64,000 nt of DNA from Zymoseptoria tritici IPO323 (taxonomy: Eukaryota > Ascomycota > Dothideomycetes > Mycosphaerellales > Mycosphaerellaceae), in the NCBI RefSeq assembly GCF_000219625.1, contig NC_018215.1, positions 1,178,001 through 1,242,000 on the forward strand. Direction: 5' to 3'. Of the stretch, positions 44,600 to 54,429 are shown piece after piece. Below the pieces are notes generated by a model. It was not told the DNA's origin. It saw nothing but the letters and a program-made list of their open reading frames with translations, and searched no databases. Position 1 is the stretch's first letter; every line of letters begins with the position of its first letter. The translations under genes were made by a program, and so were the position numbers.

Positions 44600-46440
44600 T
44601 GTTATGCGTGTTAGAGGCTAAGAGGATTTAGCTGCCTTAGCACCCTTCCTCCGCAGTAAGGGCACCTTTAACACTACAATTAACACCGGTTTATCTACTG
44701 CCTTCCTTCTGCAGCGCTTAGCTAGCTGTGCTATGCGAGCAGAGGCTCTAAGGTCGGTATTTAGCTGTAAATTAGCCTTCTTCGTCTCTAGCAATAAAGC
44801 CTTCTTAGCCTTCTTCTGCGCTCTGTCGGCTATAGCTTATATCCGCTGTTTAGCTCTTAGTTGTTTATCTACCTTCTTTAATATAGCATTAGCTTCCTTC
44901 TTCTTCTTCTCGGCGACCTTCTTAGCCTCCTTAGTAGCTAACAGCTCCTTACTAGCTTGTAGTTTGGCCGGTAAATAGAACTAAGCAGCTTAGCTATAAG
45001 GTATAGCTATTAATAGCTTATTACGAGCACGCTTCTACTTCTTAGCCTTTAGTAATTTACGCAAGCTATAGCTCTCGCTCTTAAGGAGCTAGCACTAAGT
45101 TTAAAGGTGTAGGAGGGTGTTATTTAGCTTCTAAATCTTCCTCTTATCCGCGTCCTTAACTGCCTTAATTACTACGTCCTTTACTAGGGCTCTAATCTGC
45201 CGCTAGTTGCTTAAGGATATTACAGAGGTGTTAGTGCCTGCTGTATCCGGTCTAGCTATTGTCGGTCTGCTAGTGTTAGCACTAGTGTTAGCCTCCTTAA
45301 AGCTGTTTAGCACGACTAATAGATCGAGTAGATACAAGCTAGTCTTCTTAAAGCCAGAAGCGATGTTAGCTAGTGTAAAGGCGTTATTATAGGCCGGCTA
45401 GAATAACCTAAAGAAGTTACGCTTCGTAACCGCTAACAAGCCCTTAGAGCAGTAAAGGAATCGTAATAGTTCTGTACTATAGTAGCTAGCTAACGCGGCG
45501 AAGAGACTAACATCTAGAGGTTAAAGGCGGTATGTTAAATAAGGTAGAAACACAGCTACGAGGATGCGGTAGTTAATACAGTACTGTAGGAATGCTATGT
45601 TCACGTGTAATCTATAGCCGTTAATAACAAGCAACCTATAGCCTCTGCTAGCCTTCTGCTTTAACAGAGGCTCGAATACCTTCTTTAGCTAGTGTAATCT
45701 AAGGTTGTTATTAGTCTAGCTATTCGGTAAAGATACGAAGAACGTATAGTGCTCGTTGTTAAAGTCCTGTACCTATAAGGACTAGATGTTGCCGGTTACT
45801 GCTTTATATATTAATACCGGTAGCAGTAAGGTGCTATTAGCACAGATTACTGCAATAAGTGTTATCTACTTACGACTGCTATCTTAGATATTGCTAATAA
45901 ACCGCCCTAAGTTCTTATACTCCTTCGTAAACACACGCTTTAACTTCTAAAGCATACCGATTAAGAAGCCCTTCTCGTCTATATTGTAGATGTTCTAGGG
46001 CTTAATATTATACTGCTCTGTCTTGCTAGTAATAAGGTCGTAGTATGCCTTGTATTGCCTTGCAGAGTCTGCCTTCTTGCGGTTCTTGTTAAGGGGATTA
46101 AGATATCTCGAATCGATCTCTTGCTAGTATCTCTTTACGAATCGTAGCACCTAGTAGCGGCTTAGACGGACCTTTGCGATGTCGTATACGAAGGTAAGAA
46201 CTATATTAGGCGTCGGTAGTATGCCTCTACGTGTAAGGGTGTCGATATAGGCTACAAGGGTACGTTCTTATTAGTGTAAGAGAATAGAGTTATTCTCGTC
46301 GCGTCGAGCTTAAGATTCGGTTAGTCCTTTGTAACGGCGCTATAACGTCGTTCTGTGCACATTATGCTCCGTAGCAATTTCCTGAATTTTCTTTCTATTA
46401 CTCTCTTTTAGCTTCTTTAACGCAGCATTAATTAGAGCTA
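44600..46440 (-). pseudogene. Dead Fot1-type DDE transposase
   Basis: Reading leftwards from about 46440, the frame shows the N-terminal helix-turn-helix (IQEIATEHNVHRTTL, then RRYKGLTES), the CENP-B-like middle (LVAYIDTLTRRGILPTPN, WVLRFVKRY) and the DDE core (NIYNIDEKGFLIG, CANSTLLLPVLIYK, QPLDV-type CTT-TAA-CCT-CTA). More than ten in-frame stops interrupt it. Those I can align with family Trp positions are TAG (for example 45866-45868, 45716-45718, 45398-45400), as TGG to TAG by C-to-T on the other strand; one Gln site is TAA (45521-45523). The second catalytic Asp position is Asn (VINGY where VDGH is usual). The basic C-terminal tail continues to about 44600. It cannot make an active enzyme. 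Confidence 0.9.
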
Positions 46441-46509
46441 TAGTTGTTGCGCATTAATTCGTGGAAGTTGTGATAAAATCGTGGATTCGACGTTCTCAGA
46501 ATTCGAGAT

Positions 46510-46549
46510 GTTGCATTACGTAATCCGTGCATAGCATGGGCCCCCCTTC
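46510..46549 (-). repeat. Right terminal inverted repeat of the Fot1-like element
   Basis: It ends AGCATGGGCCCCCCTTC followed by the duplicated TA. It is the inverted partner of the left repeat. Confidence 0.92.
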
Positions 46550-46551
46550 TA

Positions 46552-46960
46552 AGCGACCACGTCATGCTGCGGTGCTCGGAGAGATTCATGTGCGCGGTCA
46601 AGTCAACAATTGATCCCGACAAATAATACCAGACCTCACTTCATCCGACTCACTCGACGACTGCCGCACTCACGATCGAATCTTGGAACCCCTCTGGACG
46701 ATAGCGTTCACACGATAGACACCAAATCGCACTCCTGCGCCTCCCACTACGCCCACTACCCTCCCCCCGAGCGACAAAGCCCAACCTCGAGTATTTGACT
46801 GCCTGCTTGGTCACACTGTATCCGCCACGCCAGGTCCACGACAACTACGTTCGCCCGATCTTGAGTCCTACCTCGCGACAGACGAACTACGCCGACACCA
46901 TTGCCGACAACTCCGCCCTCACGACATGCAGCGTCGTTCCGCCCCACCACGACCTGCGAC
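46552..46960. promoter_or_regulatory. DOA4 upstream region
   Basis: About 410 bp between the transposon and the DOA4 ATG. It is CT/CA-rich on the plus strand from about 46625 onward, as in many fungal promoters. No TATA box is evident. Confidence 0.45.
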
Positions 46961-49900
46961 ATGAGCGCTGCCGGGCCTCTTCCGTCTCCCTCTTCCGCCT
47001 CAAATCCACAGAATGGAGCCTCGCGGTCACATCCTACGAATGGAGGAGAGCGGGTGTTTGCTCACGTCAAGGATCTCCAAGAGGATGCTCTGACGGACTT
47101 CTCGCCTAGCCAGTCGATAGGACAACTACTGGACCGCGCGGAGAGGGCATTAAAACAAGCAAAGTCTTCGATCGATTTTCGAAGACCAGATCATGCATTT
47201 ACGGAGTACCTTCGAGCATATGAGATTACCGTTGAGGTGATTCCAAGACACCGGGACTACATTCACTTCGTGCACGACCAACATGGCGAGCAAAAGTTGC
47301 AAGTGCTGCAGCGGAGGATCTCTGCCATGGCGGACCAATTTCAGTCAATCAAAAAGATCATCATTAACAACAACAGCCGATTTGGGGTGCTACCGCGCGG
47401 TCAACACAACCGCAGTGCTTCGGAGAATGGACTGACTCCATCCGGGTCGCAAAAGGTCAAACCTTCGGTTTCGCCCAAGCCCGAAGCACTCCATGCCCGA
47501 GCAGCATCGTCGCTGGGACAAGTAACGAAATCATCGTTCACAGGACCCAACGAGGCACTCGCCGATCGTTTCGCCAAATTGCGTGGACTCGGACCCGACA
47601 ATAATCGACCAGGCTCCAGAAACTCGATCTCATCACTACAAAATCAGCCGCTACCAAGTCCTCTAGCTGGACAATATGTTGGAAAACCGGACTTGCTATT
47701 CTCATCGAGGCTGTATGGTCCTCGCGGCATGCCAGAGAACGGCAATGGCCCATCACGACCCACCAAGCTCCCGCTTGATACCGATCTCGCCCTTTCCATG
47801 CCGAAGCCACCGAGTCCGACGTACAGTCCAGCGCGCAATATGCAGACGACGGGGAATATTGCTCCGCCTCGTCACAGCGCAAGGAGTTTAGCAGGGTCCG
47901 GCAGTCGAAAGTCGTCCTTGGGTCCACTGTCATCTGCATCGTCGGTGGCTCCCAACAGTACTGTCGATTATTACGGAAGTTCCCAAACAAATGGAAACTC
48001 TTCTCCGTCACTCGCGCGGAAGAACTCTGTTCATATGCCCAAGGACACCGAGATCAGCGCACAAATGCTGTACGATTATTTACCTCGTTTTGAGGTCTTG
48101 CTGATCGACTTTCGCCCGCGGGAGGACTTCGACCAGGGACACATCTACACTCGCAACGTCATCTGCATTGAGCCTTTGACGGTGCGCCAGGGCATGAGCG
48201 CTGAGGAATTGTCTGAAGGACTCATATTGTCACCGGAGGAGGAAGTGGATCTTTTCAATCGTCGAGATTCCTTCGACGTCGTGGTCTACTATGACGCCGA
48301 CACTCGATCCGACGACTTCCTAGCTCGACCGCGGACGGATAGAGAGCAACGGCTCAAGTGGTTGCATGAAGCCTTGGACGAATTCAATCAGGATAGGCCT
48401 CTGCAACGACGACCAAGTTTGCTCATTGGCGGTATCGAAGCTTGGGCTGATCTTCTAGGTAACCAAGCATTGGTGGCGTCAAACACAAAAGCGAGGACTG
48501 GTCCAGCGCGATCGCTTGTCCGCCGACCTGCGGCGAGGGATGGACCGATGAAAGTTCAAAAGCGCCGCTTACGAGACTACAATCCGCTGGATCCGGAGGA
48601 GGAACGTACTTGGCGAGCTCGTGCGAAGAGTGAGAGTGTAAAAGAAAACCCGGTTCTGGCTACAGATGGAGGTGAGGATGAAGAGGATGTGGTCCAAGAC
48701 GAGGATGGCGCATCCTTGCCAAAGTATCCCACGATTGAAGATTTCAACTCACGGTTCCCCGACGCTGGAACTCTCGGACAACAGTACTATAACGGAAGAC
48801 CGGCTCGCCCACCCCCAGAAGCGCCCAACAATGTGCCAAGATACCCATCAGCACCGCCACCTTCGCAGTTCCCTCCGGCACCTGCTCGTCCGGCACCTGC
48901 AGCGCCTCGAATGAGCTACACTGGTGTTAGCGATCGGGCAGTCTCTCAGAACACTCCAGCACCGAGAACCTCCAGCCAGCTTGTGCCTTATATCTCTCCG
49001 AAGTATCTGTCGGCGAATCTACGCATACCCAAGACTGGCCTGAAGAACTTCGGCAGCACTTGCTACATGAATGCCACCCTCCAAGCCTTGTCTGCGACCA
49101 TACCTCTTACGATCCTTGTAATGGACGATGGATACAAGAACATGGTCCAGAAGGAGAATTGGAAAGGCAGCCGCGGTCTCCTGCCCGAAATGTATAGCAA
49201 TGTGGTCCGCGAGCTCTGGAGGGGAAATGTCGATTTCATCAAACCGACCACTTTCTTCAATTTCTGCGGCCGCCTCAACAGCACCTTCAAAGACCCCAGT
49301 CAACAGGAAGACACGCAAGAATTCTTCTCCTTTGTCGTCGACTGTCTACACGAGGACTTTAACGCCCACTGGGCCAAACCTCCTCTCCGCGAGCTCACCC
49401 CAGCCGAAGAAGCTACACGAGAACGCATGCCGCGCCTCTTGGTCGCCAAAACCGAATGGGACCGCTACACGCACCGCGAGAACTCCTTCCTCACCTCCAT
49501 CTTCTACGGTCAACAATCCTCCCGCGTGCGCTGCACCGTCTGCAACGCCACCTCGACCCAATACGATCCCTGGGCACTCCTCCAAGTCGAGATCCCGGAA
49601 GCCCGCGAAGCACAACTGCAAGACTGTCTGCGCAACCACTTCGGCGACGAACTCCTCGACGCCGACAATCAATGGACCTGCACAAACTGCAAAGTACCCC
49701 GCCGCGCCACGAAGAAACTCACCATCACCCGCGCCCCACCTTTCCTGGTCATCGGCCTCAAACGCTTCAAAACCCACCCTCGAACCGGCGAACAGCGCAA
49801 AATCCACACCAACGTGCGCTTCCCGCTCGAAGGCCTCGATATGGGAGAATTTATCCTTCCTCCTCCTTCGCTGCAGGAAGCGGAGATTATCGTCTCCCAA

Positions 49901-50191
49901 CACGGCGGACGGGAAGCGTTGAAGACGGACCCCGCGTTGACGCCGCCGTATATCTATGATGCGTATGCAGTGGTGAGACATCAGGGCGATACGACGCGGA
50001 GTGGGCATTATACGGCCGCGGTGAGGGATCGGGCGAGGGGATGTTGGCGGTTTTTTAATGATACTGTTTCGAATGATTTTCGACCGGAAGGGTTGGGAAG
50101 GGATAAGGCGCTGGATAATGAGGGGGCGTATTTGGTGTTTTGGCAGAGGAGGGGCTTGGGTGGGACGGGAGGTGGTGGGGAGAAGATGTGA
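46961..50191 (+). CDS. DOA4: Ubiquitin-specific protease, Doa4/USP8-like
   Basis: Intronless, 1076 aa from the ATG at 46961 (upstream in-frame codons start only with TTG). Doa4 removes ubiquitin from cargo before it enters multivesicular bodies. An N-terminal USP8-dimerisation/MIT-like helical domain spans about residues 45-145 (SIGQLLDRAERALKQAKSS, DHAFTEYLRAYEITVEVIP). A rhodanese-like domain lies at about 360-500 (FEVLLIDFRPREDFDQGHI). The USP catalytic domain covers the last 380 residues. The Cys box is GLKNFGSTCYMNATLQAL with the usual N-G-T-C replaced by G-S-T-C; the oxyanion Asn five residues before Cys is kept. The zinc-ribbon CTVC..CTNCK pair is present, and the His box is SGHYTA followed by FNDTVS and AYLVFW. 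Divergent neighbour of VPS27. Confidence 0.94.
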   Translation: MSAAGPLPSPSSASNPQNGASRSHPTNGGERVFAHVKDLQEDALTDFSPSQSIGQLLDRAERALKQAKSSIDFRRPDHAFTEYLRAYEITVEVIPRHRDYIHFVHDQHGEQKLQVLQRRISAMADQFQSIKKIIINNNSRFGVLPRGQHNRSASENGLTPSGSQKVKPSVSPKPEALHARAASSLGQVTKSSFTGPNEALADRFAKLRGLGPDNNRPGSRNSISSLQNQPLPSPLAGQYVGKPDLLFSSRLYGPRGMPENGNGPSRPTKLPLDTDLALSMPKPPSPTYSPARNMQTTGNIAPPRHSARSLAGSGSRKSSLGPLSSASSVAPNSTVDYYGSSQTNGNSSPSLARKNSVHMPKDTEISAQMLYDYLPRFEVLLIDFRPREDFDQGHIYTRNVICIEPLTVRQGMSAEELSEGLILSPEEEVDLFNRRDSFDVVVYYDADTRSDDFLARPRTDREQRLKWLHEALDEFNQDRPLQRRPSLLIGGIEAWADLLGNQALVASNTKARTGPARSLVRRPAARDGPMKVQKRRLRDYNPLDPEEERTWRARAKSESVKENPVLATDGGEDEEDVVQDEDGASLPKYPTIEDFNSRFPDAGTLGQQYYNGRPARPPPEAPNNVPRYPSAPPPSQFPPAPARPAPAAPRMSYTGVSDRAVSQNTPAPRTSSQLVPYISPKYLSANLRIPKTGLKNFGSTCYMNATLQALSATIPLTILVMDDGYKNMVQKENWKGSRGLLPEMYSNVVRELWRGNVDFIKPTTFFNFCGRLNSTFKDPSQQEDTQEFFSFVVDCLHEDFNAHWAKPPLRELTPAEEATRERMPRLLVAKTEWDRYTHRENSFLTSIFYGQQSSRVRCTVCNATSTQYDPWALLQVEIPEAREAQLQDCLRNHFGDELLDADNQWTCTNCKVPRRATKKLTITRAPPFLVIGLKRFKTHPRTGEQRKIHTNVRFPLEGLDMGEFILPPPSLQEAEIIVSQHGGREALKTDPALTPPYIYDAYAVVRHQGDTTRSGHYTAAVRDRARGCWRFFNDTVSNDFRPEGLGRDKALDNEGAYLVFWQRRGLGGTGGGGEKM

Positions 50192-50417
50192 GTTGGAGAG
50201 GAAGTCATGGATGGATGAGAACAACATTTACGTTTGTGCATATGTGCGAGGAGCAGTGCGGTGGTATAGCGTTTTGAGCGTTTCGCATGATTGACGAAAG
50301 AGGGACAGCGTTGCGTTTTGGACGAAGCATCTGGAGATACCATGACATATATGAGAATCGTTACCATTTACACCTCATGACTCCTCAAGTCCTCGTATTC
50401 TATCTCAGACACCTCAC

Positions 50418-51567
50418 CTACGCCTTCTGAACATTCAACCTCCCGGCCTGCGCCGCAATCCAATCTTTCGCCCTCGTGCCCTCCTCCTCCTCGTCCCCCG
50501 CAACCGGCACGCCCTCGCCCCTCAACGTCTTGAGTCGACACTCATCGACCGGCCGTACAAAGTACACGATACTATACCGCGGAAATTTGCCTTGCTCGCC
50601 GGGAGCGGGAATCACGCGATGACGACCGGAGCACAGCACACCGTTGGTGAATTTCACCGCTGCGTCGCCGAGGTTGATGATGGCGCAGTTGGGACTGGGT
50701 TTGACCCAGAGCCAGGTGCCGTCTGCGGTGTTGTCGTCGAATTGGAGATTGCCGACGGTGCGGTTGGGTGCGGAGTAGAGTTGGAGGCCGCCAAGCCAGT
50801 TCATTAGGATTGTTATGCTGGTGGTCTGTTAGCATCGATCGAGGTTACCCTGCCAGGGCCATAGCTTCAGATGGCGTGAGGTCAACGTACGTCCCAAAAT
50901 CCGTGTGACTCGGCGTCTGGATCTCCGGCATCTCCGCCTCCTTCCTCGGCGGTCCCCTCGTCATCCTCACATGATCTCCCGCCCACTCCTCCAGTCGATG
51001 CCTGGACCGAATCTCCTCCAAATCAATCCCCAACTTGTTCGCCAACACATCTACAATCTTCAATCCCACCTCATGCGCCGCCGTGGAATACCGCTTGAAC
51101 ACATCCCGATTCTCCAACACGGGCTTCGGCCACGACCGCGTCATCTCCCCTTCCGGCACAATCATCTCGTTCTTCGCGACGTTGAAAAACTCCGCCGTGT
51201 CCGGCGTGTGGTTCTTGTCGACTTGCGTCTGGCCGACTTTCTTGTAGCCGAAGAGGTCTTTGCCCGTGATGGCGTACTTGGACTTTTCTTCAATGGGGAG
51301 TTGGAAAATTTGGGATGCGATGCGGGCAATGGAGAGGGAGTCTTGGGTGAGAGTGGAGCCGAGGGGACCGGAGTCGGAGAGGTCGAGGTAGAAGAAGCCC
51401 CAGTCTTTGCAGGCGGCGAAGGTGGCTTCTTGGGCGGAGGGGTCGTTGGCGAGGAGGGCGCGGAGGGAGATGGTTTGGAGGTCGAGGGTGGGGAAGTCGG
51501 GGGAGGAGGGGAAGGGAGGGTAAGAAGAGGGATCGAACTCGGAGGGGGAGGATTCTTTGTGAGGCAT
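50418..51567 (-). CDS. 2-oxoglutarate/Fe(II)-dependent oxygenase, IPNS-like
   Basis: Two exons (51567-50891, 50817-50418) with a 73-nt intron (GTACGT..CCAG) give 358 aa. The N-terminal DIOX_N domain has ATFAACKDWGFFYLDLSD. The iron site is the HxD of PSHTDFGTITIL, with the second His in SGRHRVIPAPG; the 2-oxoglutarate Arg is in FPRYSIVYF (R-x-S). The splice joins exactly at DFG-TITILMN, supporting the model. Members oxidise diverse small molecules, from gibberellin precursors to secondary metabolites; no biosynthetic partners lie beside it, so the substrate is unknown. DOA4 converges from the left. The start at 51567 was chosen over an in-frame upstream ATG (51711) because the added part is low-complexity. 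Confidence 0.88.
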
Positions 51568-52020
51568 GGTGGTGTTGGAGGGAGGTTTGAGATTGTAGGA
51601 AGGAGATTTGCTTGAGAAAGCAGTCTGTCCAGTGTGGAGGAAAGTGGATGGAGAGGAAGAGGAAGGAGCAAGTGGCACGCAGGTCTGTGATATGAGTGCG
51701 GTGAGGTCCACGAGTCAAGTGGGTCCGTCAAGTGCCGAGAGGAATCAGAGGATCAGAGCGGAAGCGGTGGTATGCCCGACGATGGTAATAAGGAGCGGTC
51801 CGACAAGGTACGCAAGGAAGGTGAGGTCAGTCTGGTGAGTAATGATCGATTGCGGGGAAGCGGATCGATTCCACACCCTGAGAAGAGGACCCTTGGTGGG
51901 GTAGCATTCCGTTTCCGTCCATTGCAAAAACCATCGGCCTCCATTCCGCTCTATCTATATACCGTTAGCTGGATGCCATTTGGCCTCCTGTATTCCACGC
52001 GTACCCAAACGATACCATGC
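51568..52020. other. Intergenic region, oxygenase promoter
   Basis: About 450 bp upstream of the oxygenase and downstream of the zinc-finger-like gene. A possible TATA-like CTATATATACCG lies at about 51952-51963, but far from the start. No gene is recognised. Confidence 0.45.
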
Positions 52021-53961
52021 TCAATCCCTCGCCGGTACCTGCCCCTTATACAACCTCGTCTGCCCATACCGATCATCCCTCAACACATCCCCAGCCCTCT
52101 TCCCATTCCCATTCAAGTTCCCCCCCAATCCACTCCTCGGACTCGCGAACTTCCCTCCTTCTCCATTCCTCCTCCTCGCCACCGCACTATTCTCTCCACT
52201 CCCCGTCCCACTGCCATTCTGATGCTCATACCCCTCCTCCACCTCCCCATTCGCATCCTCATCATCCTGCGGACTCGCCAAACTGTCCTCCGCGCTCATC
52301 ACCACCCCCGGCTCCGGCGGCGTCTCGTACGATACGCTGTTACTCGGCGTGTCCTCATCCCTGGGCTGGTATTCATTCCAGCCGCCCCGATGTCTGGGTA
52401 TCGGGCCTCCCACGCCCAACACAGCGCCTTGCATGATAATATCTCCGGTAATACTCGAGCCCTTGGGGTTAGCTTCACGTGGCACTGAAGGCGCTCCGGC
52501 GGCTGTTGGGGGTGCGCTGGCTGGAGAGGTAGGTCTCTGTGACGCGGAGTTTCGGCTAGATGTACGTGGGATTGCGCGGATGGTTTGCCGCCATTTGGAG
52601 ATGAGGGTTTCGGCGTCGTAGTTTGCTTCTGTGACTTCTGATTTGGAGGCTGCGGTGGTTTTGTCCACCTCGCGCATGACGTTTGCAGGCACAAATGTGC
52701 TAGTCGGCGGGCGCATGAGGTATTCTCGCGGCAACTGACAGCGGGATAAGCGGTCGAATTCGGCTTCGAGGTGGTTGATCCGTTGTTGTGATTTCTCCAA
52801 CTCGAGGCGTTGGGCTTTGAGACTTTCTTGACTGCGAGTATAGGATCGCAAGACCTCCAGCGTCCAGGCCGAAGATCGTTCGCTCGGTACGAGAGTCTGC
52901 CAGTGTTCCCATGCGCCGGAGAGGTGAGCATGATGCTTAAATGCAATGCTATCGGAGATATTGTCCGAGGCCTGGCGTTCCGTAATGCGCAAATTGAGGA
53001 AACGGTTCATAGTTTCGTATTGTCTCTGACCCGGGGGCTCGAGCGTCCAGGATTCGGCGGACGGAAACGGAGTCGGCGTGAAGAGGGTGCCTGGCGGAGG
53101 CAGGATAGCCAGACAGAGGCCTGGGAAAGACAGCGAGTAGAAGTCAAAGTCATCGTAAAGATTCTTCGGCTTGACGGCCTTTTTCGCGGCTTCCAAATTG
53201 CCCAATACTTCCCTCAACGCCATCTCAGCCGCTCGCCCAAGCTCCGCTGCTTCTTGCAGTTTCAGCATACTCTCGCTCTCGTACTCCGGGCGTTGTATCC
53301 TATTGCCGCCCGCGTCCTGTCGCATCTCACTGATGCGCTGAGTCTGCCCGCTCCCTGTCGCTGCTGCCGTCGCTGCAGCCGCCGCCACGCCATTCACCCA
53401 CCGCGGCACGAGCGGTGGTCGAGGAGGTCCGTTCTCCATCGCGCGTGGTGGGAGGTCGTTGATGACACCTGTAGCTTGCCATGCTGCCTTGTTGGTGATG
53501 CATGCCCGGCCGGTACTGGGCTCGCTAGCGGCTTTCTCTTCATCCTCTGCGATAGAAGGTGTCGGAGACGGCGTCGGTGTGGGTTCTCGCGTCCTCGTCT
53601 CTGCTCTGTCTCCTCTGGCCATACCTCTCAGTCCTCCACTCGGTGTCGCACTGAAGCTCTCCCTGCTGCCTCTCTGCTCGCTCCCATTCCCACCTTTTGT
53701 ACCCGACTTGACTTGCCGTCTTGTGATCCCACCTCTTAGCTTCCTGATCTCTTCGACATCGTGTACGCCATCTGCTGGTTTTGGGTTCTTCGGTCGGATG
53801 TACAAGTCTAGATGCCGGCCGAGGCTGGAGGATGTGAAAGACTGGTTGCAGAAGGGACATTGCCGGTCCTTGACGGGTGCCGCTTTGGACGCGCTTTGGG
53901 ACATTTGTGTCGAGTCGAGAGGTGTTGAGGTCCCAGTGCCTGGGGCATCTTCGTCGTTCAT
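52021..53961 (-). CDS. Uncharacterised protein with N-terminal zinc-finger-like motif
   Basis: Intronless, 646 aa. I do not recognise a named family. Near the N-terminus is a Cys35-x2-Cys38 ... His50 arrangement (CPFCNQSFTSSSLGRHLDLY) followed by the rigid-looking segment DGVHDVEEIRKLRGGITRRQ; the fourth zinc ligand of a classical C2H2 finger is not in place. Residues about 265-420 look folded: helical with PKNLYDDFDFYSLSFPGL, hydrophobic PGLCLAILPPPG, and an acidic/aromatic AWEHWQTLVPSERSSAWTLEVL. A coiled-coil-like helix follows (SQESLKAQRLELEKSQQRIN). Both ends are disordered. It is probably a conserved ascomycete protein because these blocks have the character of conserved domains, but the function is unknown. 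Nuclear or RNA-related roles would be guesses. Confidence 0.75.
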   Translation of the reverse strand: MNDEDAPGTGTSTPLDSTQMSQSASKAAPVKDRQCPFCNQSFTSSSLGRHLDLYIRPKNPKPADGVHDVEEIRKLRGGITRRQVKSGTKGGNGSEQRGSRESFSATPSGGLRGMARGDRAETRTREPTPTPSPTPSIAEDEEKAASEPSTGRACITNKAAWQATGVINDLPPRAMENGPPRPPLVPRWVNGVAAAAATAAATGSGQTQRISEMRQDAGGNRIQRPEYESESMLKLQEAAELGRAAEMALREVLGNLEAAKKAVKPKNLYDDFDFYSLSFPGLCLAILPPPGTLFTPTPFPSAESWTLEPPGQRQYETMNRFLNLRITERQASDNISDSIAFKHHAHLSGAWEHWQTLVPSERSSAWTLEVLRSYTRSQESLKAQRLELEKSQQRINHLEAEFDRLSRCQLPREYLMRPPTSTFVPANVMREVDKTTAASKSEVTEANYDAETLISKWRQTIRAIPRTSSRNSASQRPTSPASAPPTAAGAPSVPREANPKGSSITGDIIMQGAVLGVGGPIPRHRGGWNEYQPRDEDTPSNSVSYETPPEPGVVMSAEDSLASPQDDEDANGEVEEGYEHQNGSGTGSGENSAVARRRNGEGGKFASPRSGLGGNLNGNGKRAGDVLRDDRYGQTRLYKGQVPARD

Positions 53962-54429
53962 GGTGGTAGAGGGGCGTTGTGAGGTCGATAAGTGATCATG
54001 CTCAAACGGACGCCTCCTCGAACTTGCCGTTCTTTCAGGAAGGTGTCATTTTACCTGTTTAGTCAACCGGATGCTCGTGCAAGTAGCTGGGATGCGCAAT
54101 GGGTCGGCTACGTGAACCGGCAGAGTCCCTGAACAAAAAGAAACCCTGTCGTGATGGACGGAAGGTCTGGAAGCTCCGAACTTCCGATCGGCGGACGGCT
54201 GGAGTTGCCTCGTTTTGCTACAACGGCACATGGATCTAGAGAGCGAGACCGGATACGAGTTGGACGACTCAGAGGGTCAAGATCAAGGATGGAATGGGTT
54301 CAAATTTGCTCCTTATGGCTATCAAGCAGAATGCTAGGCTAGGTATCTCAATCACGCTTGTTCATTATTACTGCCACTTCAAAAGGCATGCTCCCCCGTC
54401 ACCTCGTCACCAGATTTCAGACCAGCTCT
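53962..54429. other. Intergenic region, zinc-finger-like gene promoter / SLM1 3' end
   Basis: About 470 bp between two genes on the same strand. No gene, repeat or clear motif is seen. Confidence 0.5.

Larger units (their letters stand above)
44412..46549 (-). mobile_element. Fot1/pogo-type DNA transposon, RIP-degraded
   Basis: A 2138-bp element with intact boundaries. It is flanked by a TA target-site duplication (44410-44411 and 46550-46551), has 40-bp terminal inverted repeats and one transposase pseudogene in reverse orientation. Its interior is strikingly rich in TA, TAG and CTA and poor in CA/TG compared with the flanks, the pattern left by repeat-induced point mutation at CpA. TA duplication, length and transposase homology place it in the Fot1/Pot2 branch of Tc1/mariner-pogo. 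The host must have had active RIP after insertion, or the copy was mutated elsewhere before moving, which is less likely for a dead element. Confidence 0.93.

Noticed and set aside
44733..45392. Short plus-strand open frames inside the AT-rich element (44733-44978, 45207-45392)
   Set aside because: They are antisense to the transposase pseudogene, where TA enrichment and stop patterns arise from RIP.
49346..50227. A 293-codon open frame antisense to the DOA4 catalytic domain
   Set aside because: It mirrors the codon bias of the conserved USP domain and has no recognisable protein family.
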